Made by a program: the position numbers and the translations under genes. A model generated the notes under the pieces. The model did no database searches and was not told the origin of the DNA. It saw nothing but the letters and a program-made list of their open reading frames with translations. A stretch of 64,000 bases of DNA from Methylocella tundrae (GTDB lineage Bacteria; Pseudomonadota; Alphaproteobacteria; Rhizobiales; Beijerinckiaceae). The DNA lies in the NCBI RefSeq assembly GCF_038024855.1, contig NZ_CP139089.1, positions 2,328,501 through 2,392,500 of the forward strand. The letters are read 5' to 3'. Positions 43,557 to 53,578 of the stretch are shown one piece after another. Within the stretch, counting starts at the first letter, position 1; each line of letters opens with the position of its first letter.

Positions 43557-43655
43557 AGAAGGCGTTCAAACGCAATCGCATTACATTCTGGTCTTTAGGT
43601 CTTTGTTTTGACGCATAATGTTGGTCCGAAAAGTCTGCAACTTTTCGACATCATG
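43557..43655. repeat. Intergenic palindromic repeat, family R1, copy 4
   Basis: Between convergent hrcA and ohrR. CGAAAAG (43627-43633) pairs with CTTTTCG (43641-43647), and the preceding bases GCGTTCAAACGCAATCGCATT and TTTGTTTTGACGCATAATG line up with the copy at 169-240. The position between two stops suits a bidirectional 3' end. Confidence 0.55.
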
Positions 43656-43667
43656 CTTTGACCCGTC

Positions 43668-44153
43668 TCAGAAAGAGCCGATCCGCTGCTGCTCGCCTTT
43701 CTCTGATTTGTCGCGCTTGCCGAGGAGAGCGTTGCGGATGCGGCGCAATTCCTTGCGGACGGCCTTGAGATCGTCCGCGGGGCGGCCCATCGCCCGCGCC
43801 ATCTGCCCGGGGATATTCCTCGCCTGTCTGCGCATGTCGCTTCCCTTTTCGGTCAGCTTGACGCGCACCTGACGCTCATCCTTCGGATCGCGGGCGCGGC
43901 TGAGCAATCCCGCGGCCTCGAGCCGCTTCAGGAGCGGGGTCAGCGTGCCCGAATCAAGATGAAGGCGCTCGCCGATCGCCTTGACCGTCACGTCATCCGT
44001 TTCCCAGAGCGCCAGCATCACGAGATATTGCGGATAGGTGAGGCCGATCGCGGCGAGAAGAGGCGCATAGACTTTATTTATCGCGTGAAGCGTCGAATAG
44101 AGCGCAAAGCACAGCTGCTGGTCGACCCGCGGCATGACGTCGTCTTCAGACAT
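43668..44153 (-). CDS. ohrR: OhrR-type organic hydroperoxide sensor (MarR family)
   Basis: The 161-residue protein has the MarR winged helix and the OhrR hallmark LCFALYSTLHAINKVYAPLLAAIGLTYPQYLVMLALWE. Cys15 in LCFALY corresponds to the peroxide-sensing cysteine of OhrR. It is the only cysteine, so this would be a one-Cys type sensor (as in Bacillus) rather than the two-Cys type. The recognition region reads LDSGTLTPLLKRLEAAGLL and the wing DERQVRVKLTEKG. ATG at 44153 has GGGAG at 8-base spacing. A palindrome fitting the OhrR operator lies in its promoter. The expected target gene ohr is not in the window. Confidence 0.88.
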   Translation of the reverse strand: MSEDDVMPRVDQQLCFALYSTLHAINKVYAPLLAAIGLTYPQYLVMLALWETDDVTVKAIGERLHLDSGTLTPLLKRLEAAGLLSRARDPKDERQVRVKLTEKGSDMRRQARNIPGQMARAMGRPADDLKAVRKELRRIRNALLGKRDKSEKGEQQRIGSF

Positions 44154-44269
44154 TGAATGCACTCCCGGCCGGATTCGCTATCGACGCGCCATCGTGAACG
44201 CCATCCTGCGTCAAAACGAAACTAGAGAAAATACGAACAATGGGCATTCATTGCGCAATTCTATTTTTC

Positions 44270-44282
44270 ACAATTTAATTGC
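44270..44282 (-). promoter_or_regulatory. Candidate OhrR operator
   Basis: ACAATTTAATTGC contains CAATT-T-AATTG, the core dyad of known OhrR operators (CAATT-A-AATTG type). It lies 117 bases before the ohrR start in AT-rich sequence, beside another palindrome ATTGCGCAAT. The position suits autoregulation of ohrR. Confidence 0.55.
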
Positions 44283-44313
44283 TGGTTCTCGAATGAGGCA
44301 ATAGCTCGTAAAA

Positions 44314-47109
44314 TCAATGCTGTGTGGCGCGGAGCCGCTTCAGGCGGTAGAGCTGCTCAAGTGCGCTCTTCGGAGATAATTCATCCGGATCAATCGCGTC
44401 GATCGCGACGCCCAGCGCGTCGGACGTTCGATCGCGCGCTTTCGTCTCGTGCTGCGCTTCGTTATCGCAGGCGGTTTTGGGCGCGCTGGCGGCCGAGAAC
44501 AGCGGCAGATCGGCGACGAGGCGATCGCTTTGCCGCGAACGGTCGCTCGCCTCGAATTCAGCAAGCAGATGCCTGGCGCGCGCGACGACCTGCGTCGGCA
44601 GGCCTGCGAGCTTGGCGACCTGGACGCCATACGACTGATCGGCCGCGCCGGGGATAATTTCGTGGAGGAACACGACGTCGCCATTCCAATCCGTCACCCG
44701 CACGGTGAGATTGTCGATGCGTTCGAGGCGTTTGGCGAGCTGCGTCAGCTCATGAAAATGGGTGGCGAACAGCGCCCGGCTGCGATTGCTCTCGTGCAGA
44801 TGCTCCATCACCGCCCAGGCGATGGAAAGTCCGTCGAACGTCGCCGTGCCGCGCCCGATCTCATCGAGGATGACAAGGGAGCGCTCGCGCGCGGAGTTGA
44901 GAATGGCCGCGGTCTCGACCATCTCAACCATGAAGGTCGAGCGCCCGCGCGCCAGATCGTCGGCGGCGCCGACGCGGGAGAATAATCGATCGACGACGCC
45001 GATATGGGCGCGCCGCGCCGGAACGAAGGCGCCCATCTGCGCCAGCACGGCGATCAGCGCATTCTGCCGCAGATAGGTCGACTTGCCGGCCATGTTCGGC
45101 CCGGTCACGATCGCGATCTGCCCCCCCTTTCCCGCAACGCCCGAAAGCGCGCAGTCATTGGCGACGAAGGCCTGCCCGCTCGTGCGCAGCGCCGCCTCGA
45201 CGACAGGATGGCGCCCGCCTTCAATCGCGAAAGCAAGCGACGCGTCGACCTCGGGCCGCGTCCAGTCGCAATCGGCGGCAAGCTCGGCAAGCGACGCCGC
45301 GACGTCGATCGCAGCAAGTCCTTCCGCCGCGCGCTTGACGCTCGCCTCCGCCGCGAGGAGCAAAGCGGCAAGATCAGCGAAAATCGCCAATTCCCGGCTC
45401 ATCGCCTCATCCGCGGCGGAAGAAATCTTGACCTCGAGTTCGGCCAGATCCCTGGTCGAAAAGCGCATCGCGTCGGCCATCGTCTGACGATGGATGAAGG
45501 TTGCGTCAAAGGGCGGCCGCAGCAGCTTTTCGCCTTGCGCTTGCGGCACTTCGATGAAATGGCCGAGAAAATGATTGTGCTTCAATTTGAGCTGGCGCGT
45601 GTCGGCAAGCTCGCAATAGCGCGCCTGCAAGGCGGCGATCACTTTGCGGGTCTCGTCGCGAAGCGCGCGGCATTCGTCGAGAGCGTCGTCGAAGCCCGGC
45701 CGAATGAAGCCGCCATCGCGCCGATTGAGCGGCAAGGCGTCGGCCAGCGCCTCGCCAAGCCGCGCCATCACCGAGGCGTCGAGCGAACTGGCGGCGATGC
45801 TGGCCTCGCGCAGCTCTTCGGGGAGAGCCGCCGCGCCGTCCAGCGCTTGCGCAACGCCAAAGGCGGCGGCAAATCCATCACGCAGGGCGGCAAGATCACG
45901 CGGGCCGCCGCGATCGAGCGCAAGACGCGATATGGCGCGCATTGGATCCGGGGCGGCTTTCAGCGCCTTTCGCGCCTCGCCCCGCAAGCCCGGCTCGTCG
46001 ATGAAGAACGCCACCGCCATCTGGCGGCGCACGATTTGGCCGATATCCGTCAAGGGCGCGGCGAGCCGCTCCGCAAGCAAGCGTCCGCCCGCCGCAGTGA
46101 CCGTTTTGTCGATCGCGCCGATCAGCGAGCCTTCACGCGCGCCGGTCAAGGTTCGCGTCAACTCGAGATTGGCCCGCGTCGCAGCGTCGATCGACATATG
46201 AGTTTCGCGCGAAAGGCGCGCGGGCAGGTTCAGCGAGGGACGCGCGGAAAATTGCGTCCGCTCGACATAAAAGAGCGCCGCCGCGGCGGCTGCGATTTCG
46301 GCGCGGGATAGGGCGCCAAGGCCATCGAGCGTCGCGAGGCCGAAATAATCGAGGATCCGCCGCTCGGCGGAAAGGCCATCGCCGGACTGGCGCCCGAGCG
46401 GAGTGAGTGGCGCTTTCGTCTCCCGGCACAAGCGCACGAGCCCAGGCGAATCCATCAGCGCGTCGGGGACGATGATCTCGGCCGGCTCGATGCGCGCGAT
46501 TTCCGCCTCGAGCGCGGCTTCCGGCGCCTCGCTGACGAGGAATTCTCCCGTCGAAATGTCGAGCGCCGCGAGGCCATAGCTCCATTGCCCATCGGATCGC
46601 GCAGCCCGCGCAATGGCGAGCAGACGATTGGCGCGCGAGGGATCGAGCAGCGTATCCTCGGTGATCGTGCCGGGCGTGACGAGGCGCTTGACTGCGCGTC
46701 GCACGACCGACTTGCCCCCGCGCTTTCGCGCCTCCGCCGGGTCTTCGACCTGTTCGCAGACTGCAACGCGATGGCCGAGACTGATCAGCCGATGCAGATA
46801 TTCCTGCGCGCGCTCGACGGGAACGCCGCACATCGGGATATCGTCGCCCTGATGCTTGCCGCGCTTCGTCAGAACGATTCCGAGCGCCCTGGCGGCGACT
46901 TCGGCGTCGTCAAAGAACAATTCGTAGAAATCGCCCATCCGGTAGAAGAGAAGAGAGCCGGGGTTACCCGCCTTGATCTCCAGATATTGCGCCATCATCG
47001 GCGAGTTTTTCGCCGGCGCGGCGTCGAGCTGAGGCGAAACAACGTCGGCCTTCCCGGAGACCTGCGTGTTGTCGTCTTTGATGGAGGGGGGAGCTGCGCG
47101 CTTTGGCAT
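44314..47109 (-). CDS. mutS: DNA mismatch repair protein MutS
   Basis: The 931-residue ATPase recognises mismatches. It begins with about 36 nonconserved residues, then the mismatch-binding domain with the FYE-containing [18 protein letters not shown] near 54-71. The ATPase domain follows near residue 670 with [14 protein letters not shown], then [33 protein letters not shown] and [11 protein letters not shown], and a C-terminal helical tetramerisation region ([18 protein letters not shown]). Length is normal for the larger alphaproteobacterial MutS. It is downstream of kup, separated by 101 bases, and upstream of ohrR. MutL is not nearby. Confidence 0.98.
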   Translation of the reverse strand: MPKRAAPPSIKDDNTQVSGKADVVSPQLDAAPAKNSPMMAQYLEIKAGNPGSLLFYRMGDFYELFFDDAEVAARALGIVLTKRGKHQGDDIPMCGVPVERAQEYLHRLISLGHRVAVCEQVEDPAEARKRGGKSVVRRAVKRLVTPGTITEDTLLDPSRANRLLAIARAARSDGQWSYGLAALDISTGEFLVSEAPEAALEAEIARIEPAEIIVPDALMDSPGLVRLCRETKAPLTPLGRQSGDGLSAERRILDYFGLATLDGLGALSRAEIAAAAAALFYVERTQFSARPSLNLPARLSRETHMSIDAATRANLELTRTLTGAREGSLIGAIDKTVTAAGGRLLAERLAAPLTDIGQIVRRQMAVAFFIDEPGLRGEARKALKAAPDPMRAISRLALDRGGPRDLAALRDGFAAAFGVAQALDGAAALPEELREASIAASSLDASVMARLGEALADALPLNRRDGGFIRPGFDDALDECRALRDETRKVIAALQARYCELADTRQLKLKHNHFLGHFIEVPQAQGEKLLRPPFDATFIHRQTMADAMRFSTRDLAELEVKISSAADEAMSRELAIFADLAALLLAAEASVKRAAEGLAAIDVAASLAELAADCDWTRPEVDASLAFAIEGGRHPVVEAALRTSGQAFVANDCALSGVAGKGGQIAIVTGPNMAGKSTYLRQNALIAVLAQMGAFVPARRAHIGVVDRLFSRVGAADDLARGRSTFMVEMVETAAILNSARERSLVILDEIGRGTATFDGLSIAWAVMEHLHESNRSRALFATHFHELTQLAKRLERIDNLTVRVTDWNGDVVFLHEIIPGAADQSYGVQVAKLAGLPTQVVARARHLLAEFEASDRSRQSDRLVADLPLFSAASAPKTACDNEAQHETKARDRTSDALGVAIDAIDPDELSPKSALEQLYRLKRLRATQH

Positions 47110-47210
47110 CGGCGCACGCTAGCAAAGCTGGCGGCGATCCGCACTGTCGCAAACGCACTTTCCAGAGCATTTTAGCGATCGCAGCGGCCAAAGAGGCCGG
47201 CGGCGCTTGG

Positions 47211-49139
47211 TCAGATGGTCAACTGTTCGCCGAGCTCGACCACGCGATCGGAGGGGATTGAGAAATAATCCGTCGGATTGGCCGATTGTCGAAATAGCGC
47301 AATGAAAAGCCGGTCCTGCCAGACCGGCATGCCGGAATTCTGCGCCGGCTTGATCTTGCGTCGCCCAACGAAAAACGACGTCGTCATAATGTCGAATTTG
47401 AGCCCCGCCTTGCGCAGGCTGGCGAGCGCCGCTGGAATGCGCGGGCTCTCCATATAGCCGTAATTCAGAACGATGCTGGTGAAATCATCGGACAATTTGG
47501 TGATTTCAAAGCGCCTCGCTTGCGGCACGCGGGGCGTGTCCCCCGTCTTCACCGACATGAGCAGCACGCGTTCGTGCATCACCTTGTTATGTTTCAGATT
47601 GTGCATGAAGGCTGAAGGCGCGACCTCGGGCGAGGTGGTGAGAAAAACCGCCGTGCCTGCGACCCGGATCGGCTTTGATTTCTCGAGCATGCGAATGAGA
47701 TCTTGCATCGAGATCGAATCGCGCCGCGTCTTGCGGGCGAGAAGATCAGCGCCGCGCACCCATGTCCACATGACGACCATGGCGAAGCCGCCGAGCAGCA
47801 GGGGCACCCAGCCGCCATCGACGATTTTCAGCAGATTGGCTGCGAGGAAGGCGAGATCGATGGCGAGGAACCCCGATATGAACAAAGCCGCGAGCCAAAG
47901 CGGCCAATGCCAGAGCTTCCAGACGACGACGAAGGCGAGCGACGTCGTCACCACCATCGTGCCAGTCACCGCGATGCCATAGGCCGAGGCGAGCGAACTC
48001 GAACTCTTGAACATCAGCACGAGCATCAGCACGCCGACAAGGAGAAGGCGATTGATCCTTGGAATATAGATCTGGCCTTCCTGCGTCTCCGACGTGTGCA
48101 AAATCAGCATGCGCGGCAACAGCCCGAGCTGGATCGCCTGCCGGGCGAGGGAGAAGGCGCCCGTGATCACCGCCTGGCTCGCGATGATCGTCGCGACGGT
48201 CGAAAGGATGACGAGGGGCAGCAGCGCCCAGGGCGGCGCCATCAGGAAGAATGGATTTTCGACGGCGGCGGGCGTCGCCAGAACGAGCGCGCCCTGCCCC
48301 AGATAATTCAAGGTCAGCGCGGGCAGCACGAAAAACAGCCACGCGCCCTGGATCGGGCGCCGGCCGAAATGGCCCATATCCGCATAAAGCGCCTCGGCCC
48401 CTGTGACGGCGAGGAAGACCGAGCCGAGCACGACGAACCCGATGAGGCCATGCCCGAACAGAAAACGCAGGCCATAGATCGGATCAAAGGCGAGGAGGAT
48501 GCGCGGCGAATCATGAATATGCATCGCCCCGAGAACGCCTAACGTCAGAAAGAAAACCGCCATGATGGGACCAAAGAAAGCCGCGACGCGGGCGGTGCCG
48601 TGACTTTGGACCCAGAAGAGAGAGATGAGGATGACGATGGTCGCCGGCAGGATATAGGGCGTGAAAATCGGCGTCACGAGCTCGAGCCCTTCGAGCGCGG
48701 AGAGAACCGAAATGGCCGGCGTAATGATTGCGTCGCCGGAAAAAAGCGCCGCGCCCGCGACGCCCAGAAAGAATACCGCGGCGGCGCGATGGCCGAGAGC
48801 CGACTGGGCCAGCGCCATCAGCGACAAAGTGCCGCCTTCGCCTTTGTTGTCGGCGCGCATGAGAAAAAGCACATATTTGGCGGTGACCGTGAAGAACAGC
48901 GCCCAGAGCAGCAAGGAGACGGTGCCAAGCACGCCGCCATCGGTGACGCCGGTCGTCTTCATATGGTGCAACGACTCGCGCAAGGCGTAAAGCGGGCTGG
49001 TTCCGATGTCGCCGAAAACGACGCCGAGAGATCCGAGCGCCAAAGCGCCGACGGCGCTTTTGTGCGGCGCAGGATCGCAGGCGGCTATGGGCTCCCCGGT
49101 CACCGGCGAACTTGTTCCGTGCGCAATTTGCTGCGCCAT
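47211..49139 (-). CDS. kup: KUP-family potassium uptake protein
   Basis: The 642-residue inner-membrane protein takes up potassium with protons. The N-terminus shows [22 protein letters not shown], the KUP signature, followed by about twelve membrane helices (for example [45 protein letters not shown]) and a cytoplasmic C-terminal domain ending in [20 protein letters not shown] at 49139 has AAGGAC 7 bases upstream, which excludes the longer frame to 49175. Many Hyphomicrobiales carry several kup copies. It precedes mutS in the same direction. Confidence 0.97.
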   Translation of the reverse strand: MAQQIAHGTSSPVTGEPIAACDPAPHKSAVGALALGSLGVVFGDIGTSPLYALRESLHHMKTTGVTDGGVLGTVSLLLWALFFTVTAKYVLFLMRADNKGEGGTLSLMALAQSALGHRAAAVFFLGVAGAALFSGDAIITPAISVLSALEGLELVTPIFTPYILPATIVILISLFWVQSHGTARVAAFFGPIMAVFFLTLGVLGAMHIHDSPRILLAFDPIYGLRFLFGHGLIGFVVLGSVFLAVTGAEALYADMGHFGRRPIQGAWLFFVLPALTLNYLGQGALVLATPAAVENPFFLMAPPWALLPLVILSTVATIIASQAVITGAFSLARQAIQLGLLPRMLILHTSETQEGQIYIPRINRLLLVGVLMLVLMFKSSSSLASAYGIAVTGTMVVTTSLAFVVVWKLWHWPLWLAALFISGFLAIDLAFLAANLLKIVDGGWVPLLLGGFAMVVMWTWVRGADLLARKTRRDSISMQDLIRMLEKSKPIRVAGTAVFLTTSPEVAPSAFMHNLKHNKVMHERVLLMSVKTGDTPRVPQARRFEITKLSDDFTSIVLNYGYMESPRIPAALASLRKAGLKFDIMTTSFFVGRRKIKPAQNSGMPVWQDRLFIALFRQSANPTDYFSIPSDRVVELGEQLTI

Positions 49140-49376
49140 TCTGTTGTCCTTCGCGAGGCGGCAGCGGCCTCCCATAGGGGGATCGGCCGCTCCTGATCAT
49201 GCTTAAAATAGCTTTAATCAAAACCCGTTGATAGCGGGGAACGGCGCAATTTCCCGCCGCCGTGTCAACCCAGCCACACAGCCTAGCTCGCGGAGCTTGC
49301 GCCGCGCATGCTCCAATGCTGCGCCGCGATGGCGACGCTCTTGTCCGCCGCGCGCCAAACTGCGATCAGAACAGCC

Positions 49377-51863
49377 ATGCCAAGCCCCGACGCGCTTCCC
49401 ATCGACATCGTTCTTGACGAGCTTCGCGCCCATCTCGCCGCCCGGCCGAAGGCGGTCCTCGTCGCGCCGCCCGGCGCTGGCAAGACGACGCGGGTTCCGC
49501 TCGTTCTTCTCAACGAGCCCTGGCTCCGCGCCCAAAAGATCATCATGCTGGAGCCGCGCCGCATCGCCGCGCGGGCCGCCGCCGAACGCATGGCTTCGAC
49601 GCTTGGCGAGCGCGTCGGCGAGACCATCGGGCTCAGGGTGCGCTCGCAAACGCAAGTTTCGAGCAGAACACGCATTGAAATCGTCACCGAAGGCGTTTTC
49701 GCGCGGATGATTCTCGGCGATCCGGCGCTTGCCGACGTCGGGCTCGTCATTTTCGACGAATTCCACGAGCGCTCCCTCGACGCCGACCTTTCGCTTGCGC
49801 TTTGCCTCGACGCCGCATCCGCGCTGCGCGAGGATTTGCGCATTCTCGTCATGTCGGCGACGCTCGATGGCGCACGCGTGGCCGCGCTTCTCGACGACGC
49901 TCCGGTCATCCTCAGCGAAGGGCGCGCCTTTCCGATCGTCACCAGATATATCGGCCGAAAGCCCGGTGAGCGTATCGAGGCGGCGGTCGCCGCCGCGGCG
50001 CTGCGGGCGCTTTCGGAGGAAAGCGGCTCGATTCTGGCGTTTCTTCCAGGCCAGGGAGAGATCAATCGCGCCGCCGCGATGATCACTGAGCGGCTGTCTG
50101 ATCCCTCGATCGAGATTGCGCCGCTTTATTCGGCGATTGACCGCGCCGCGCAGGAGCGCGCCATCGCTCCAGTCAGGCAGCCGGCGCGAAAGATCGTGCT
50201 CGCGACCTCGATCGCCGAAACCTCGCTAACCATCGAGGGCGTCAGGATCGTGATTGACTGCGGCCTGACGCGCGCGCCTCGTTTTGAACCCGATCGCGGC
50301 TTGACCTCTCTCGAAACCGTGCGCGTATCGCGCGCCGCGGCAGACCAGCGCCGGGGCCGCGCCGGCCGCACGGAGCCCGGCGTCTGCTATCGTTTGTGGG
50401 AGGAGGCGGCGACCGGCGCGCTCGAGCCTTTCGCGCCGCCCGAGATCATGGCGGCTGATCTCTCCGGCCTTGTGCTCGATCTCGCCTCATGGGGCGTGCG
50501 CGATCCCTTGAGCCTGCGCTGGCTCGATCCGCCGCCGCTTCCCGCGTTGAAAGAAGCACGGGCGCTGCTATGCGAGATCGGCGCGATCCATCAGGACGGA
50601 GCCCTGACCGAGGCGGGCAAGGCGATCGCGGGTCTCGCCCTGCCGCCGCGACTGGCCGCAATGGTCGTCGAGGCGGCGCGGCAGAAAAACGCTCTCGCCG
50701 GCGCCGAGATCGCGACGCTTCTCGTCGAACGCGGGCTCGGGGGCGATTCGCCCGATCTCGCGGTCAGGCTCGACCGCTTCCGGCGCGAACATTCGAGACG
50801 CGCGGAGGATGCGCGGCGGCTTGCGCAGAATTTTGCGCGCGAGGCCGGCGGCAGGAAGTCCTCGAACGCGGAGCCGGTCGACTGCGGAAAATGGCTCGCC
50901 TTCGCCTTTCCCGACCGGATCGCAAAGGCCCGCGGCGCTCCCGGCGAATTTTTGATGGCGAATGGCCGCGCCGCGATGATGGAGCCGCATGAGGCCCTGG
51001 CGCGCGAAACCTTTCTTGCGATCGGCGAAATCGCGGGGCGGGCGGGCGCCGCCCGCATCAATGTCGCGGCGGCCCTGAGCGAGGCGGATGTCGAGGCTGT
51101 CGCCGGAGACAGGATCAAAACGCAGGAAGAGGTCAGTTTCGACCGCGAGCGCAAGGCTCTGCGCGCCCGCCGGCGGCGCAGGCTCGGCGCCCTCATTCTT
51201 GCCGAGCAAAATCTGCCGGTCCCGCCCGGCGAGGCGTCCGCGCGCATTCTCGCGGAAGGCATCGCCAATCTCGCGCCGGACGGCGCCGGCGTCGAGCAGC
51301 TTCCCTTCACAAAAGCGCTTGCGCAATGGCGCGACCGCATCGCCTTCCTGCGCCGCGCCGAGCCGGATGATGATTGGCCGGACCTCTCCAATTCGGCGTT
51401 GGCGGAGAGCGCCGGGGAATGGCTCGCGCCCTTCATCGAGGGGCGCGTCAGCCTCGCCTCGATCACGGCCGATGATCTCGAAAAAGCGTTGAAGGCGCTG
51501 CTGGCCTGGAACATGCAGCGGCGCCTTGAGGAGGAAGCCCCGGCCCATTTTGAAACGCCGGCCGGATCGCGAATCGCCCTCGATTATGCGAGGGAGGGCG
51601 GCCCAACCCTCGCCGTCCGCGTGCAGGAGCTTTATGGCCTCGCGAGCCATCCGGCCCTCGCGAGGGGCAAGGTCGCGCTAACTCTCGAATTGCTGTCGCC
51701 CGCCGCGCGGCCGATCCAGATCACCAAAGATCTGCCGACGTTCTGGCGCGGCTCCTGGGCGGCGGTGAAAGCCGAGATGAAAGGACGCTATCCCCGCCAT
51801 CTCTGGCCGGACGATCCCGCCAGCGCCACGGCGACGACCAGGGCGAAGCCGCGCGGCAGCTGA
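49377..51863 (+). CDS. hrpB: ATP-dependent RNA helicase HrpB
   Basis: The 828-residue DExH helicase shows PPGAGKTTRVPL (motif I, near 31-42), IFDEFHERSL (motif II, DEFH, near 124-133, typical of HrpB), VMSATLDG (motif III), TSIAETSLTIEGV (motif V) and QRRGRAGRTEPGVCYRLW (motif VI), then the HA2 and HrpB_C domains ending with ITKDLPTFWRGSWAAVKAEMKGRYPRHLWPDDP. The biological substrate in bacteria is not established. The ATG at 49377 gives a normal N-terminus (MPSPDALPIDIVLDELRA); upstream in-frame ATGs at 49308 and 49329 add sequence without support. It is convergent with ugd. Confidence 0.96.
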   Translation: MPSPDALPIDIVLDELRAHLAARPKAVLVAPPGAGKTTRVPLVLLNEPWLRAQKIIMLEPRRIAARAAAERMASTLGERVGETIGLRVRSQTQVSSRTRIEIVTEGVFARMILGDPALADVGLVIFDEFHERSLDADLSLALCLDAASALREDLRILVMSATLDGARVAALLDDAPVILSEGRAFPIVTRYIGRKPGERIEAAVAAAALRALSEESGSILAFLPGQGEINRAAAMITERLSDPSIEIAPLYSAIDRAAQERAIAPVRQPARKIVLATSIAETSLTIEGVRIVIDCGLTRAPRFEPDRGLTSLETVRVSRAAADQRRGRAGRTEPGVCYRLWEEAATGALEPFAPPEIMAADLSGLVLDLASWGVRDPLSLRWLDPPPLPALKEARALLCEIGAIHQDGALTEAGKAIAGLALPPRLAAMVVEAARQKNALAGAEIATLLVERGLGGDSPDLAVRLDRFRREHSRRAEDARRLAQNFAREAGGRKSSNAEPVDCGKWLAFAFPDRIAKARGAPGEFLMANGRAAMMEPHEALARETFLAIGEIAGRAGAARINVAAALSEADVEAVAGDRIKTQEEVSFDRERKALRARRRRRLGALILAEQNLPVPPGEASARILAEGIANLAPDGAGVEQLPFTKALAQWRDRIAFLRRAEPDDDWPDLSNSALAESAGEWLAPFIEGRVSLASITADDLEKALKALLAWNMQRRLEEEAPAHFETPAGSRIALDYAREGGPTLAVRVQELYGLASHPALARGKVALTLELLSPAARPIQITKDLPTFWRGSWAAVKAEMKGRYPRHLWPDDPASATATTRAKPRGS

Positions 51864-51892
51864 GTTTTTCGCGGCTTCCGGAATTCAGAAGC

Positions 51893-51957
51893 GCCATCGG
51901 ATCGATCAGAAATCGCTCTAGCTTCAAAAGCTTGAGCATATTTTTGTCGGTCAGATC
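51893..51957 (-). repeat. Intergenic repeat, family R2, copy 2
   Basis: This is the inverted counterpart of 38768-38832, about 85 percent identical over 65 bases by eye. It lies in the 117-base gap between the convergent hrpB and ugd stops. Confidence 0.7.
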
Positions 51958-51980
51958 GAGCCAATCTGATTGAAATAGGC

Positions 51981-53288
51981 TTAGCCCCCCCGGCCGACGC
52001 CCGAATAGGTGAACTCCTTGCGCGCCATTTCGCCTGGATCATAGATATTGCGCAGATCGATCATGATGGGCGCGCTCAGCAGCGATTTGACGCGTTCGAG
52101 ATCGAGGGCCCGGAACTCATCCCACTCCGTGATGATCACGAGAGCGTCGGCCTTTTCGCAGCAGCTGTAGGGATCATAGAAAAACGTCAGGTCCTCAAGG
52201 ATGAGGCGAGCCTGATCCATCCCCTCGGGATCGAAGACATTGACGCGCGCGCCGCCATCCTGCAGCGCCGTAATGATTGAAATCGCGGGCGAATCGCGCA
52301 TATCGTCGGTGTTCGGCTTGAATGTCAGGCCAAGCACGGCGATGGTTTTGCCGCGCACGGATCCGCCGAGGGCGGCGAACACTTTCCTCGCCATGGCGCG
52401 TTTGCGCTGATCGTTGACGGCCGCTACGATTTCGACAATTCGCACGGGCGAGCCGAAGTCCTGCGCCGTCTTGATAAGCGCCTGGGTGTCTTTCGGAAAG
52501 CAGGAGCCGCCGTAGCCGGGGCCGGCATGAAGGAATTTCGCGCCGATGCGGTTGTCGAGGCCGATGCCGCGCGCGACGTCCTGCACATTGGCGCCGACGC
52601 GCTCGCAGAGATCGGCGATTTCATTAATAAAGGTAATTTTCGTCGCAAGAAACGCATTGGCGGCGTATTTGGTGAGTTCGGAGGTGCGGCGGCTGGTGAA
52701 GAGGAAGGGAGCGCGGTTGAGATAGAGGGGGCGATAGACCTCCTGCATGACCTGCTGGGCGCGTTCGTCCTCGACGCCTATCACAATGCGGTCGGGTCGT
52801 TTGAAATCGTCGATCGCCGCGCCCTCGCGCAGGAACTCAGGGTTCGAGACGACGGCGAATTCGGCGTCGGGGCGGGCCTCGCGAATGATGCGTTCGACCT
52901 CGTCGCCGGTGCCGACCGGCACTGTCGACTTGGTGACGACAACCGTGAAGCCTTTGAGACCCGCGGCGATGTCGCGCGCGGCCTGATAAACATAGCTCAG
53001 ATCGGCATGGCCGTCGCCGCGACGCGACGGCGTGCCAACGGCGATGAAAACGGCTTCGGCTTCGCCGACCGCCTGAACGAGATCGGTTGAGAAGGAAAGC
53101 CGCTTATGGCGAACATTGTTTCCGACAAGCTCCGCCAGCCCCGGCTCGTAAATCGGCATCTTGCCGGCTTTCAGAGAATCGACCTTGCGAACATCGGAAT
53201 CGATGCAAATGACGTTGTGTCCGAAGTCGGCGAGGCATGCCCCAGAAACGAGTCCCACATAGCCTGATCCGACCATTGCAATATGCAT
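51981..53288 (-). CDS. ugd: UDP-glucose 6-dehydrogenase
   Basis: The 435-residue enzyme oxidises UDP-glucose to UDP-glucuronate with two NAD. Its Rossmann start is MHIAMVGSGYVGLVSGACLADFGH; further motifs are TKSTVPVGTGDEVE, NPEFLREGAAIDDF, ELTKYAANAFLATKITFINEIADLCE and the active-site GPGYGGSCFPKDT with the catalytic Cys near residue 260, then GLTFKPNTDDMRDSPA. ATG at 53288 has GGAGCGGG just upstream; a TTG 12 bases further out is less likely. UDP-glucuronate would feed exopolysaccharide or lipid A modification, but no polysaccharide cluster adjoins. Confidence 0.97.
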   Translation of the reverse strand: MHIAMVGSGYVGLVSGACLADFGHNVICIDSDVRKVDSLKAGKMPIYEPGLAELVGNNVRHKRLSFSTDLVQAVGEAEAVFIAVGTPSRRGDGHADLSYVYQAARDIAAGLKGFTVVVTKSTVPVGTGDEVERIIREARPDAEFAVVSNPEFLREGAAIDDFKRPDRIVIGVEDERAQQVMQEVYRPLYLNRAPFLFTSRRTSELTKYAANAFLATKITFINEIADLCERVGANVQDVARGIGLDNRIGAKFLHAGPGYGGSCFPKDTQALIKTAQDFGSPVRIVEIVAAVNDQRKRAMARKVFAALGGSVRGKTIAVLGLTFKPNTDDMRDSPAISIITALQDGGARVNVFDPEGMDQARLILEDLTFFYDPYSCCEKADALVIITEWDEFRALDLERVKSLLSAPIMIDLRNIYDPGEMARKEFTYSGVGRGG

Positions 53289-53578
53289 ATCCCGCTCCAA
53301 AAATGGATCGTCGATGAACCGCTGTTCAAAAGCGATAGCACGACTAGAAGACGTCTTGAAGCAACCATAGGTTTGATTGCGACCGTAGCCAAATTGTCAT
53401 TTTATCTTTCGATTGTGACCCGATTTCTTCGACGGCCGCCACTTTGATCTCAAAGTCGCCACGCCGTGCCTGCGAAATAGCCAAACCATGCGCGTCATCA
53501 TCAAGCAGATCACCATGCGAATGAGCGAAGACATCTCGTCTAGGACGAAAATGCGGGCGCGAACAGGGGCGCATCATA
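53289..53578. other. Divergent intergenic region between ugd and the flavoprotein
   Basis: About 290 bases before two divergent genes. It contains the perfect palindrome AAGACGTCTT at 53348-53357, 60 bases upstream of the ugd start, a possible regulator site. The middle part is more AT-rich. A 77-codon open frame on the minus strand lies here without a ribosome binding site or recognisable motif. Confidence 0.3.

Noticed and set aside
50568..51650. 360-codon minus-strand frame opposite hrpB
   Set aside because: Same pattern of antisense shadow; no ribosome binding site or domain.
53344..53577. 77-codon minus-strand frame between ugd and the flavoprotein
   Set aside because: It has no ribosome binding site or recognisable motif and covers the likely promoters of both genes; kept only as a note on the intergenic region.
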